Shown piece after piece: positions 27,401 through 37,708 of a stretch of DNA of 64,000 nt; position 1 is the stretch's first letter; the number at the start of each line of letters is the position of its first letter. Origin of the DNA: Owenia fusiformis (lineage: Eukaryota > Annelida > Polychaeta > Sabellida > Oweniidae); NCBI GenBank assembly GCA_903813345.2, contig CAIIXF020000001.1, positions 29,873,915 to 29,937,914 on the forward strand, given 5' to 3'. A program made the position numbers and the translations under genes. Under the pieces are notes generated by a model. That model worked only from the letters and a program-made list of their open reading frames with translations. It was not told where the DNA came from and made no database searches.

Positions 27401-30400
27401 TTAATCATTCGGTGTCACCTGGATGTGATACCGTCCAAATTATAAATTTCACTATGTTTAAAATCTCAAATCTGGTCCCAGCTTCAGGCATTTCAAATTC
27501 TCCCATCCTATTATCATACGTATTATACCATTATCTGTGATTATTAACTCATTTTGCCTAAAGCGCTAGACAGATTGTTGTTTTTAATAAGATAAATAAC
27601 ATTTTTATGATGACCCTATAGGCCTTTATGAATATCAGATGAGATTACCTTTGGGAAAAATCAAAAAAACATGAATAAACTTTGAACTATTTTAATATCA
27701 ATCTAATAAAAAATTCAGACTTTAAATTTCCCATAGAATCAACAAAATCATAAAAACTTTGATTTATCAACTTTGATTACATTAGATAATACAACTAAAT
27801 ACAATTAAAACATTGCATTATTAATAAAATACTATGTACTATTATGCCAAAACAGGCACCCCCTGTTGATAATTACCACCTCCTTGTTTTAATCACAATG
27901 AAAACTGAAAATGATCATCTGGTGTGTAAATTAAAACAAAATTAAAAAACATATTTTTAAATTCCATAATTGGCTAATATAATAATTATGATACAGGGGC
28001 AATGAGTGGTGCCAGTCATTATAAAGAGACCTTCAGTGCCAATTGTAGAGTGTCAGATAAATAACTATTTAAGTAGTAATATCTTTTTCACTTGATCACT
28101 ATTTGATGCACATTTGCTCTATCTGGAGGCAAGAGTGGTGCTACCAAATTATAATACAAAGATAGATAATGAGGCTAAGCGGCCACTATCCTAACGAGCT
28201 AAATTCAAGCCTGATTTACATCGCATTGACGAGCCCGAAGCTATCAGGATATTCACACGACTCAATACGCTTTATATTAACATACATCATAAATACTAAT
28301 GTGAGCATGTTAACATATAGTGCAATTACCAAGAATTAACATTTTCAAGATGTTTTTCGAAATCATGATACATGGGTCATCCTCATAAAAAATGATGGAT
28401 TGTTTGTATTTATGAGTGTTTTGATCACCTGGTAGAGTGCAACAGATTTGAAATAATTCAATCTCAGATCTTTTTGTGTTTTCAAAATCCAAATTAAAGA
28501 TTCATTACTTGTTTTTTTGCTTTCCCAAGCTCATCTATAATTCAAAAATCATAAAACGGTTATTAAAAACGGATAAACTTTTTATCTCTTATGATAAAAG
28601 GTGACATGATGATAATAGTGATGATATGACCCTCCCCCTAGGCAGTTAGTTGAACTATCCACGCTTGACCTCTATCTATCTATGTCCACAAATCACAATA
28701 GTTCTATGAAGATATTGCTTATCCCAAGTTACTGTTGTTATCTCATTTCACGATGTGCACAATGGTTTTTTGTAGTTTGTGGATCGATTTAGGGAGGATT
28801 AGGTTTAGAGGATTAGGTGATGGAATCCCTAATGTATTTGCTTATCGGCCCTGTCACCATGGAGACCATAATCCTGAGATTAAATTTGTCATTTTGCTAA
28901 TGCTCATTTCATGTATTTGAACGAAATCCATTTGGCGGGTTATTAGAGAGATCTAAAAACAGCTTAGCATCGTGATCCCTCTGATGAATTTAGGATAAAC
29001 AGGGCGTCTTTCTTCTCCCTAATCCTATTTTATCTCACGCTTGTGTATTAAGCATGTTTGACTGTCTATCAAAGGGCTTTAGCAGGTAAAGCTAGCTGCC
29101 TCCTGCTAATCCCTTGTTTCACATTCAATTTGTGTAAGAACGTGTCTTTTAGATAAAAAACTATCTGGTTCCAGGAGGGTTGGGCGAATGGCGATGCAGT
29201 ATAGGGTCAATAACATTCCATAACGTCAACCACTGTAGATCTCATCAAACCAAAGATTACGTTCATCAGTAATGATTTCTATACTTTTGCCCCCAGACTT
29301 ACGTTGCTAATCTTTTTTATATATAAAATCTCTAATTGATGAAAGGTCTTTGAAGCGAAATTACTATTGAATAAAGCAGCGGGTATTATCAGTGTGATCC
29401 GAGTGAAGAACTTTGATTTACCCTGCATGTTAGAAAGTCTCTAGAAGATCAAAGATGGATTTTGTTTCCTTTACTTTCTACATAAATCGTCGATTCTGAT
29501 ATATCGAAATAGGGATAGAAACCCCATGGATGTATACCCTCTGAATCCAACAGCCAATGAACTTTTTTCAAAATCTTAATTTTGTTTAATGATTATCTCT
29601 GCGATAAACAGAGGAATGAATTGCAGAGTTATAACTGTGATGCCCTGTGAGCTCTCTCAATCATCCTCTTTGAACTTATCTTTTCTTGACATTTACTAAG
29701 GATTTAATATTGTCAATCTCTCATAGCATTTATTTAATAATCTCATAGCCTGTAAGCAATCTAATGAATTACATATATGCATGCTGGAGAGGTTAGCACA
29801 TGCTCGGAATGTTATATCAAAAATTAAGTAAAAGCTAAAGCAACTTCTTGTCGAATATCTTTGCCCCTGTTGGTAAGTATAATATTAGGAAAATCTTAAG
29901 TGAGGTGTGCTAAAGGTTTTGATAAGGGCCTGACAGATGATTTACGGGTTACCTGGGCCCCAAGGTCATATGCCTTTGTTTTATCATTAATTCCCCCTCT
30001 AATACTCTCATTATCCCTCTTCATTCATGATCTATCTATCTTAGATTAAATCCTACAAAATTAAATTTTAATCTAGATCCAACGGTGAATCTTCAAAATA
30101 ATTTCTACTAAGAGGATTACTTTAAGAAGATTATAGTAGATTAATTTGCACAGCGTATTAAGGTATTAACCTCCTTGCTTGCAAAAGCAACCATTCTTGC
30201 CACACTCTTCGTAAAAATAATTCGTTATATATAAACATTGAGTTGGAATTTGCTATCATCTAATGGTTTTATCCGGAGATTTATCATTTCCACATTTTGA
30301 AATCACTCAAAGATACAACAAAGGTGTGTTTATTTTATTTTGTAGAGAATTAAAACAGAAATTGACCGCTATTAGATAATGATGTTTGAGTGTGCAGTGC

Positions 30401-33400
30401 AAGATAAAGTACATACTGGTATTATCATGATTAATGGAGAAACTGATTTGTCAGCACGGCTCATCCTTTTTTTTAATTAGTTTCTGAGGCTTAATAGAAT
30501 TTCAATCAAAGTTAGTAAAGCTAGAAAGTAAACTTTTAAAAATACCTAAAACTGAAATAATGCTTGATGATCTCGATTGACTTTTTAGATTGATATAATT
30601 TAGATCCTATTTAAGATTTTACATCACATAGAAGATTATAGATAATGTGCTAAGTCACTCGTGATTTGACTTTCTGAGTCGGGAATTAATCTCACTTCCC
30701 CTAAGAAATCTCTCGGAATCATGGGTCGTCTCTGACACGGGAAAGATTACTCTAAGAAATTACGAAAGTCAAGTTGGAAATCCCCCACCAAATCAAACAT
30801 TATTCTGATTGCATTGGCCCATTCGTTAAGCTTAAATACTATATGTCGGATTAGGATATAATCACGGAGGAGCTCATCAAGGAATAAACTTCCCATTATG
30901 AGGTCATTTATCATGCTCATAGCCACTGTTTGCCATGACAGATACATGGTACCTAGGCCCCTCTACAACCAAGAACCCTTCCCGAGCGATGAGCCCAATC
31001 TAACTCAGAAGTGATTATCTTACGAAGAGGATTATTCAATATTTGAGGATTACATATTGAAGAGTTGCCACGGTGATTTTATCTTGCATATCCGCCATTT
31101 TTATTGATTATGAGTTCAAAGCAAATTTGTTTTTGTACATGTGGTAATCCCCTGTAGTGACTTAGCCACTACCGTAATAGGATTCCGCGGCGCTAATCCT
31201 TTCTCTAGCCCCAGATTACTTCCTAACAAAAATTGCATTTACAATCTCATTTCATCACAAATCGCTGTTGGCAGCCATTTTAGAATATATTTTCTTGAAT
31301 CATCTCAACCACCTGTGTTTTGATAACAAATCCTAAATCTCCAAGCAATAACAGTGTTAGCATGCAACCTTTCTCATTAGCAGGTTCACAGTTTGTGTCA
31401 TATGTAATCATTAAAACATGTTAATCTTAGAAAATGAATTCATCTGGATTTCTGGCACAGGCTTTGTTTCTGTTATTAGCATTTGTGACAAACTCAGTCA
31501 TGATCTAAAGTCTCCTAGACATGCAAGTTTGATTAACTGTTTAACAGTTTGTGGCACATCTATACAAACTGACAAACTGTACAATTATTAAAAAGATGAT
31601 CCATTGAAACAAAGCATTTTCCAAACACTGCCAAGGCTAATTAATGTATTTAGCAAACACAAAGTAGAATGACAACCATGTATTTAGTTTTAAACTTCTG
31701 GATTATTGTTCAATATTGTATATAAGTTCTGGTTATGCAGCTTCAGCAGATCAATCAAAGAATCAGATAAGATAAGAGCAAAGAGAAAGAAAATATTGTA
31801 ATAAAAAATTCAAACAAAAATGTTGCTGGAAACATATGTTCAAAGTAAGTTACTTTTTAAATTGTAATTTTCAGTTCGGTGGAATTTTTTAAGAATTGGC
31901 GAGTATTCTGTTTTGAGGGATTTTTAAATACCAAGGTGTTAATAAAGAAGTGCCAGACTCTGATATTGTAATTAAAATTTAGATTGCATAACTGAATTGA
32001 CAGGCTGCTTTAAATATTTCCTTACTTTTGGATTTGAAGCAAAATGATTATATTTTATTGAACAATACAGTCTGTGTAATTCACAAAAGGTAATATCAGT
32101 TTATAATTACTGTAATTACATTAATATTAAAGCATTGAACAGATGTAGTGGCTAATCAAAATTGTCTAACTTTGATATTGGATGGTTACTAATAAAAGGC
32201 ATGATTGATGCGACTGAGGGGCTAATATTAATGTATAGACTAGAATCAGACTTGAGTGGGACGGTTGATAGGGCTTGATAGAGACATCTAGTGTTATCAG
32301 GTATAACTAGGCAAACTCCCAGAGCAAAGCATTCATTATCACCTTGACAGCCTACGTAGTAGACTAGTATATATAAAGAGACTAGAAGCAGAGATTTTCT
32401 CAGGAGAACGTTTCTTGAGGTGTGCCACATCTATATCTTAGGTTTCAGCGGGGCAACAGGTAGTCTCAGAGCTGCTATTCATTGTGCATTACGCTACGCT
32501 AGGATAAACATGACCGTATTATAGACACACAGGGCCATATAGTCACTAGTTGTCAGGAGTTTAAACATGGAGAACACACATATTTTACTCAGTCAAATGT
32601 CTTGGAAACGGGAGTTAGAAGATCAGTATATGAAAATGATAAACTTATATCAACAAACATCTCCACCTTCAGATGTTTCAGGAGATGTAGGAAAAGGTAT
32701 AATTTTATATTATTTATTATCAAAAAAGGCTTGACATTATGTTACACACAGCAACAATGGAATTAAGTTTATTAAAAGTTGTAAGGTTTTTAACTTTGCA
32801 AAGTTTCACGTGCCTTGATCTATTAAATGTTCTTATTTGTTCTTGTTGTCGATTGTCACATAGTAATTTAAGATAATTATTTTGTAGATAATTGGAACAT
32901 GCTATTGTTATTTACATACTAACTCATGGATTATACAATTGTCTTAAAATTGCTAGGGAATTAGCAGATACTTTTGCAAATTTCATTCTCAGTTGGTATG
33001 TCATGAGATCTTGCATTCAAATCACTAATAATCGCTCTTAACAAGAGGTAAATTATAGCCACTATAATTAAGTGTGAATTGTAAGTTTTGCTTGATCTCA
33101 TTAAAAAATCTTTGGTAAATCTTACATCCTGTATATTATTAATATTAGATATTTTTCTTGAGGAAGAAAATCAGTTTTAATCGTAAAAATTAATCCCAAG
33201 GCAAAGCATATAAGCTTATAGGAATTAAAAAATTCTATCACTAATTGGTATTGTTAATCAGCCATGTCATTTTGAACTGTTAGGGAAATAAAAGTGTGCA
33301 GTTCACTTACTATCAACTAGCTGTTAATCAAGATTTATTTTTGAAATACCATAAAACCTCTTAACGATTTACATAACATTAAGTTAATATGAACATTTCA

Positions 33401-36400
33401 TTTTAAAGTTTAAGATAATATGCCCATTTGCCACTTATATAATGCCATAAATGAATTCATGTACAGTATAAACATATATTTTTTATGATTTACAACAGTT
33501 TGGATATTAACTTTAAATTGATCATTTAAATATATGATGTTGTATATTTATTTAAATTGATGTCTGTTAGTTTCTTTACATTTTAACCATTCATCTAAAG
33601 GATATCCTATGATTTATGAGGGATATGAATTTTTTTTATTATCTGTGAGTTGGATATATCTCCATTTTTAATAGGTTAATTGTTTTTATTTGCATAATAA
33701 GTTATGTATTAAATTTTATTATATAAATTATAGGATGTTATTTTTATTCCATATTTAGATCAGTTCAAATCAAACTTTCTGAATAATTGACTGGCCATTA
33801 TGTATTGGATCATTAGTGAAAACATTTTTTTAATTTTTCTACTGGTTCCAAAAATACCATTTTTATTTTGACACAATATCCTGTGATTTCACAATAACTT
33901 TGGAATAATGCAATATATTTGCTACCCACATTTCCATTTTGTACTACATTTATCAAGAAAGATAATAATAATTAAAACATTTATCACTTATTAGCAGTAT
34001 ATGTTATTTGTATATAATGCGTTATCATAAGAAAATGTTGCTAATGAAACATGTTATCACATTATGTGGCACGCTTTTTATTTAGATCAATTTTTCGTCA
34101 TCATCTTCTTGTTATTTTATTCATTTATCATTTCATTTTATTTTACGGATTTTGTGTTTTGTGACCTTGAGTAGGAAGGAAGAGTCAGAGCTGTATATAG
34201 TTGCTTTCAGACGGATTACTGTGCCATCTATTGGCATAAAACAACTTTTTATTTTGTTAATATTGTGTGGTTTCAGGCAAAGCTATTCCGGTTCATTGCA
34301 TCATAGAGAGAGAACCGCAGGGTGGAGATACCCGATCACCCTCCGTAGAGGTGGACAGTTATGCCATAATACCAGCCCAGACACTCTTTAGAGAAGTCGT
34401 TCATACAGCTCTAGTTAAACTTGGTTATACATCAACTGAAGCAATCTCAGCTAAAGGTAGGTGATATATGAAATTATTAATGGTTCATGTATAGGGTTGA
34501 AACATGATAGCATTAGATGTTCTTCAGTAATAAAATCATGTCTCATGTCATAAAGTAATGATAAGAGCATTATTAATTATGGAAATATTTCTGTGTCGAA
34601 ATTTTGACCATACTGCATCCATGTGAAAAGTTAAACCATTTGATGTGATACTTGAAGAAAATAATGCAAAACCCGCATCATGGGATGCAAGATTGACATC
34701 ATTATTTGCAAGATTTGCATCATTGGCATTTCTTGAACCAGTATATACTTTTTATTAAAAGATTTACTCTAGTAAATTCATAGACATATTTAAGTTTAAT
34801 TTATAGGAAATTGATTTGCTTGTACATGTTTGTGTTATAATTGAAAAATAAACAAATTTATTTTCAGGTGCAATAGTAGTGAAGAATTGGAAACCTCTTA
34901 CGCTTGACATGATAACAGATCGTCCAGATGCGAATGTCGAAGAAATGTTTGCAGACCTCACCAATGTTATATCTCTTCGCATACGTCTTAGTAGGTTAGT
35001 ATGAGTTACTACCATTAGATGGGGTTGATATTCTATACAAAAGCGTATCGGAATTATCACTTGTCATGAAGTGTCTTTTAGTTAATACTAACACATATTT
35101 ATTTTGGTAACATAATATTAGATGAATAGCAGTCAGTCAACAATTTGTGCTTGGCCCCTATTCCTGCTTCTACTACTCTTTTGTTTTGTTTGTAGCTATT
35201 AAGCCCCACTGCCTTAAGAATGTTATGCCCCTCAATTCGTTTACTTGGGTCAATTACCTAACAGACCATGTTTCTGTGATATCTACAAGACTGTATTGTG
35301 TATCCGTGTTGCTCCGTTGTATTATTTGTAAATTTTAATTGATTTCATAAACTCGCAAGGCAAAAACACGATTTTTGGATTCAGTGTGCATTGAGCTACT
35401 AACTGTGAGAGTGTTTCAATAAAACCACGTGTTTACCACTGAGTGTTTACAACTAGGTGTTAAGAAAGTGAAGTGAGTTAGATTTGAGTGTTTAACTCCA
35501 TGTTTCAGTCGGACCAAGTTGAATTCATCCTCAAATGAGATGAAGGATAAGTTGTTGCAGTTACTGCTATCACAAGCCCATTCCAGCCTCGGCAGCTCAG
35601 GGTGCCCCATAGAAAAGGTATGTACAATTTTTATATTTAAAAATTTGATATATTCCAAATGCTCAAATAACAAACTATCAATTTTATGAGCTGCAGTGAT
35701 GTAGATAATACAATTTTAATATCATCACAGATTTGCTTGCTTATACTGTACGATGAAGGGAAATTGCTGTGTTTATAAATCGCAAGTTTATTTATGGATT
35801 TGGAAATGAAACACTGTAACTAAGGAATCACAAATATTTAGGATAAAAATATACTGTCATCAGCTAATAATTATTAGTTCATATTGTAACTCTGTGAATC
35901 ATTAACAAGTTTTACATGTATATTATGTTTGTGTGTTGCAGGAGCTACTACAGATGCTCTCTAAAGGTGGTAGCATACAGGACCTCCCAGAAGATGCAAG
36001 AAATGCATTTGACATCTGGTACAAATCACAATTGGAGAAATCAAACGGCACTAAGTCAACTATCCAGACATTGCTCAATCAGCCCCCACAGTCCACCCAC
36101 TCCCCCGTGGCACCCTCTCTGCCTCTAGGCCTCATTACCAGCCCTAGGACCAACCCTATCACATCAACTCCCACAGCATCTACCCCTATGGAGTCATTGA
36201 TGCACAGCAACCATTCTCCAGGCACATTGTCTATGTTGTACAAACAGCGCATTCGCACATCTTTCGATCCTGATCTCGAAATTCCACGACTTCAACAATG
36301 GTTTAAAGTCAATCAGCATCCCTCACGCACAGAGATGGTGGCCTACCTGAATGAGCTCAATTCGCTGGACTCACGACGTGAGCGCAAACCTCTAGATTTG

Positions 36401-37708
36401 ACCAACATCATATATTGGTTTAAGAATGCACGTGCTGCTCATAGACGTGCAAACAAGGAAGGTGGTGATGATGAACTTATCGATGACAGTCTAGAACATG
36501 AAGAGGGCCATCCAGAGGAGGAGGCTAGTGCTGGAGTTAAGAGCGAGGGAATGAGAGTACCAGTTGGTACACCAGTGGGTATCCCAGAGCTACCTAATCG
36601 TAATGCTGTGTACTTAGTAAACCCCTTGGGTGAAGAGCAGAGATGGTCTGCCCAGCAGGCAGAAGGAAGAAAAAGTGCAGATCTTGCCGCTCGAGGTAGT
36701 GATGAAGATGATGTGCCGCAGAACCTAAGCCTGAGGAAATCCCCAAGTCATATCCAAGAAGAGGCTGAAGACCTGAGAATGACTCCACAATCTGATAAAC
36801 ACACTGACCCCAACAGCTCACCTAGTAGTACAGATAGCGACAATAGGTGCAATGGAGTAAGAGATGTCAATGCTGAGGTTCGTGCTACAGGAGATGAAAC
36901 TATGGAATTTGATGATAAGCTCAAAACTCCACCTGGTGACTGTAATGAAAACCACACAAAGATATCTGGATCTCCATCAGTGAAATCAGAGCCTGATGTT
37001 AGATCAGAACAAGATGAAGATGGTTATGATAGTTCAGAGTCAGCTTCGTCCACACCTAGACCTGCCCACATGCCAGCCTACCCCCACTTGCAACATCCCT
37101 TGAACATGGCCTTCATGTCGCAGTACACAGCCAGTATGAAGGCCATGTCCCCTCATATGTCACCTCATATGTCCCCACATCACCTTGGGCTCCCTATGCC
37201 ACATGGCTTCGCTCAACACTATCCAAGTAAAATAGATGGCAGTATTACAGCAATCCCAACACGCAGCTACTCCTCCAGCGCAGCCGAGAGAGAAAGAAAG
37301 AAGCGTACTCGTGTATTCATCGATCCACTCTCAGAAATCCCAAAGTTAGAGCGTTGGTTTTTGGACGATACTCACCCCTCATCATTTATGATAGAGAAAT
37401 ATTGTGAAGAACTGAACAGATCAGAATATCGCCAACGATTTCCTAAATTGGAATCAAAAAATATCCAGCTGTGGTTCAAGAACCATCGTGCAAAGGTTAA
37501 GAGGCTTAGATTAGGACATGACATTAGTGAGTTTAATAGGCACCAGGTCCATGTGGAGGATGAGCCCAAGATGCCGTCTTCAGCATATGCCACTTCTCCA
37601 TTATCATTAGGGAACTCTTACTCTGAAGAAAATGGAGATGTTAAGCTTAAACAAGTGAGAGATTGGCCTCCGAGAGATCTCCCCATACAGGCTGGTGCTA
37701 CACATTGA
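12383..37708 (+). CDS. dve: Dve/SATB-family (Compass) homeobox transcription factor, long form
   Basis: Six exons join in phase: 12383-12466, 17399-17540, 34277-34456, 34868-34994, 35509-35617 and 35942-37708. They give 802 aa. Order of domains: a short N-terminus; a CMP/ULD-like oligomerisation domain (about 79-178) closely resembling the SATB1 N-terminus (IPVHCIIE, LGYTSTEAISAKG, KNWKPLTLDMITD); a divergent CUTL domain (about 184-250); homeodomain 1 (about 315-386, WFKNARA); an acidic Ser-rich linker with a CtBP-type PQNLS motif near 472; and homeodomain 2 (about 667-739, WFKNHRAK). Both homeodomains have Lys50-Asn51 and some 11 extra residues between helices 2 and 3, as known for Drosophila Defective proventriculus. 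The product is expected to be a nuclear DNA-binding regulator of TAATCC-type sites. The domain order separates it from vertebrate SATB, which carries two CUT repeats and one homeodomain. Exon borders are inferred from GT-AG sites and phase, not from transcripts. Confidence 0.88.
12467..13213. other. Start of dve intron 1, nothing recognised
   Basis: Non-coding sequence between the exon 1 donor and the mariner element. ORFs here are chance. Confidence 0.4.
13216..14336 (-). mobile_element. Tc1/mariner element with fossil transposase
   Basis: Ends CAGGGTGGGCC and GGCCCACCCTG with TA on both sides (13214-13215, 14337-14338), and inverted arms of about 350 bases with shared blocks such as AATAGTAAATCTGCGGAAT. 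On the minus strand at about 13960-13740 a decayed DDE transposase can be read: DFIFQQDIASYHRSQETLAF, then after a frameshift LDAWPSDRPNAT. These match the mariner F-QQD-A-H and WP-SPD-NP motifs. Stops and frameshifts make it dead. Confidence 0.85.
13740..13960 (-). pseudogene. Decayed mariner-type transposase fragment
   Basis: Only the second catalytic-Asp region is preserved (FQQDIASYH). A TGA stop follows some 20 residues later, and a frame change is needed to reach the WPSDRPN motif. The N-terminal DNA-binding half has been lost. Confidence 0.7.
14340..14576. mobile_element. 237-bp MITE with GTTACTTTGAC termini
   Basis: Left end GTTACTTTGAC-(7)-GTCAATGTAAC and right end GTTACATTGAC-(5)-GTCAAAGTAAC are inverted repeats, each itself near-palindromic. 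The left part matches 9436-9556 in reverse. It abuts the mariner element at 14338, so the mariner inserted beside or into it. Confidence 0.6.
15176..15365 (+). repeat. Dispersed repeat, copy 1 (partner at 33598)
   Basis: It shares ATGATTTATGAGTGATATGA and AAAAATACCATTTTTATTTG with 33598-33905, in the same order and strand. An old MITE with GGATATC-like ends is likely. No TSD could be seen. Confidence 0.5.
16926..17035. repeat. 110-bp near-perfect palindrome
   Basis: The left arm TTATGTCACTATGACGTGAA continues through ATATGCCT and, after a short interruption, CCCAAATATAG. The right arm is its inverse (CTATATTGGG ... AGGCATATTTCACGTCATAG). The spacer is about 13 bases. The arms contain CRE-like TGACGT. 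It is probably a small palindromic MITE in dve intron 1. Confidence 0.8.
17399..17540 (+). CDS. dve: dve exon 2
   Basis: A TTTATAG acceptor is followed by 47 codons plus 1 base, ending at TCAG|GTATTA (phase 1). The peptide is low-complexity and Lys/Pro/Ser-rich (SPKPGNSQDSLVTKDS and on) with a KMGMMKPGNSS stretch that echoes its own PKPGNS start. It continues exon 1 in phase 0 and meets the CMP exon in phase 1. A second frame from an acceptor two bases later is also open but does not fit the downstream phase. Confidence 0.6.
17541..20470. other. dve intron 2, 5' part
   Basis: Non-coding, with no transposon ends recognised. GGATTA/TAATCC words occur at 18872, 19233, 19243, 19261 and 19701; the three at 19233-19266 are clustered. 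Confidence 0.4.
20480..21050 (+). repeat. CAGATT/TTCATTGTCA tandem repeat in dve intron 2
   Basis: Degenerate units of about 25-30 bases built from TTTTCAGATT and GTTCATTGTCA, with a higher-order unit of about 125 bases (TCTACTAGCATATTATCTAT at 20697 and 20818). The 141-codon ORF across it is a by-product of stop-poor repeat sequence (Ser/Phe/Leu-rich) and is not a gene. Confidence 0.8.
21051..25500. other. dve intron 2, middle part
   Basis: AT-rich non-coding DNA without recognised genes or transposon ends. A short CCAT/CTGT low-complexity stretch lies at 21472-21516. Sparse TAATCC (for example 22789). Confidence 0.4.
25551..31705. promoter_or_regulatory. GGATTA/TAATCC-rich candidate regulatory block in dve intron 2
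   Basis: By eye I find about twenty GGATTA or TAATCC words: 25551, 25578, 25839, 25856, 26105, 26662, 26691, 26703, 28796, 28810, 28869, 29020, 29107, 30114, 30848, 31029, 31047, 31145, 31194 and 31700. That is roughly five times my rough base-composition estimate. TAATCC is the established site of K50 homeodomains (Bicoid, Otx, Dve), and the host gene encodes three of them. No transposon ends were recognised in the block. Function is inferred. Confidence 0.45.
32368..32378 (+). promoter_or_regulatory. TATA box of the proximal dve promoter
   Basis: TATATATAAAG lies about 190 bases upstream of the alternative start codon at 32567. This is the right strand and distance for a promoter with a 5'UTR of roughly 160 bases. 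No transcript data are available, and AT-rich DNA produces such strings by chance. Confidence 0.4.
32567..32696 (+). CDS. dve: dve alternative first coding exon (proximal)
   Basis: ATG at 32567 (context AAACATGG) opens 43 codons plus 1 base (MENTHILLSQMSWKRELEDQ and on), ending at AAAG|GTATAA in phase 1. That is the phase of the CMP exon at 34277, so this exon can replace exons 1 and 2. It would give a 770-aa form with module A. A TATA-like box lies upstream. The peptide is predicted to be partly helical. It has no family match I can name. Confidence 0.55.
33598..33905 (+). repeat. Dispersed repeat, copy 2 (partner at 15176)
   Basis: It contains CCTATGATTTATGAGGGATA at the left and CCAAAAATACCATTTTTATT at the right, as in the copy at 15176, with a longer, more diverged middle. 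Confidence 0.5.
34277..34456 (+). CDS. dve: dve exon 3, first half of the CMP domain
   Basis: The exon runs from a TTTCAG acceptor to an AAAG|GTAGGT donor, phase 1 at both ends, so it is symmetric. The encoded 60 residues align with the SATB1 ubiquitin-like (CMP) domain: IPVHCIIE corresponds to LPVFCVVE, TLFREVVHTALVKLGY to MLFNQLIEMALLSLGY, and AISAKG to AAQAKG. In SATB1 this domain tetramerises. The same role here is an inference from homology. Confidence 0.9.
34868..34994 (+). CDS. dve: dve exon 4, second half of the CMP domain and splice branch point
   Basis: A TTTTCAG acceptor and an AGTAG|GTTAGT donor bound 127 bases. The residues match the SATB1 CMP C-terminal half: KNWKPLTLDMITDRPDANVE corresponds to [20 protein letters not shown], and NVISLRIRLS to HVVTLKIQLH. 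It leaves phase 2, which fits both downstream acceptors, 35509 (module A) and 41268 (module B). It is therefore the likely choice point between the two C-termini. Confidence 0.9.
35509..35617 (+). CDS. dve: dve exon 5 (module A), first half of a CUTL domain
   Basis: TGTTTCAG acceptor (phase 2) and GAAAAG|GTATGT donor (phase 0). The residues MKDKLLQLLLSQAHSSLG...CPIEK correspond to the SATB1 CUTL segment VRNALKDLLKDMNQSSLA...CPLSQ. Similarity is weaker than in module B. The intron after CPIEK falls at the same place and phase as the one after CPLSQ in the module B exon, which shows common ancestry. Confidence 0.85.
35942..37708 (+). CDS. dve: dve exon 6 (module A), CUTL end plus homeodomains 1 and 2
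   Basis: One large terminal exon of 588 codons after a GTTGCAG acceptor. It completes the CUTL fold (NAFDIWYKSQLEKS), then encodes homeodomain 1 (Trp373, Lys375, Asn376 in the 802-aa form), an acidic tract, the PQNLS motif, SUMO-like VKSE sites, a Met-Ser-Pro-His repeat (three MSPH units), and homeodomain 2 (Trp725, Lys727, Asn728). It stops at TGA 37706-37708. Codon use is even and there are no frame breaks, so it is a functional exon. Confidence 0.95.
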   Translation, partial: ELLQMLSKGGSIQDLPEDARNAFDIWYKSQLEKSNGTKSTIQTLLNQPPQSTHSPVAPSLPLGLITSPRTNPITSTPTASTPMESLMHSNHSPGTLSMLYKQRIRTSFDPDLEIPRLQQWFKVNQHPSRTEMVAYLNELNSLDSRRERKPLDLTNIIYWFKNARAAHRRANKEGGDDELIDDSLEHEEGHPEEEASAGVKSEGMRVPVGTPVGIPELPNRNAVYLVNPLGEEQRWSAQQAEGRKSADLAARGSDEDDVPQNLSLRKSPSHIQEEAEDLRMTPQSDKHTDPNSSPSSTDSDNRCNGVRDVNAEVRATGDETMEFDDKLKTPPGDCNENHTKISGSPSVKSEPDVRSEQDEDGYDSSESASSTPRPAHMPAYPHLQHPLNMAFMSQYTASMKAMSPHMSPHMSPHHLGLPMPHGFAQHYPSKIDGSITAIPTRSYSSSAAERERKKRTRVFIDPLSEIPKLERWFLDDTHPSSFMIEKYCEELNRSEYRQRFPKLESKNIQLWFKNHRAKVKRLRLGHDISEFNRHQVHVEDEPKMPSSAYATSPLSLGNSYSEENGDVKLKQVRDWPPRDLPIQAGATH

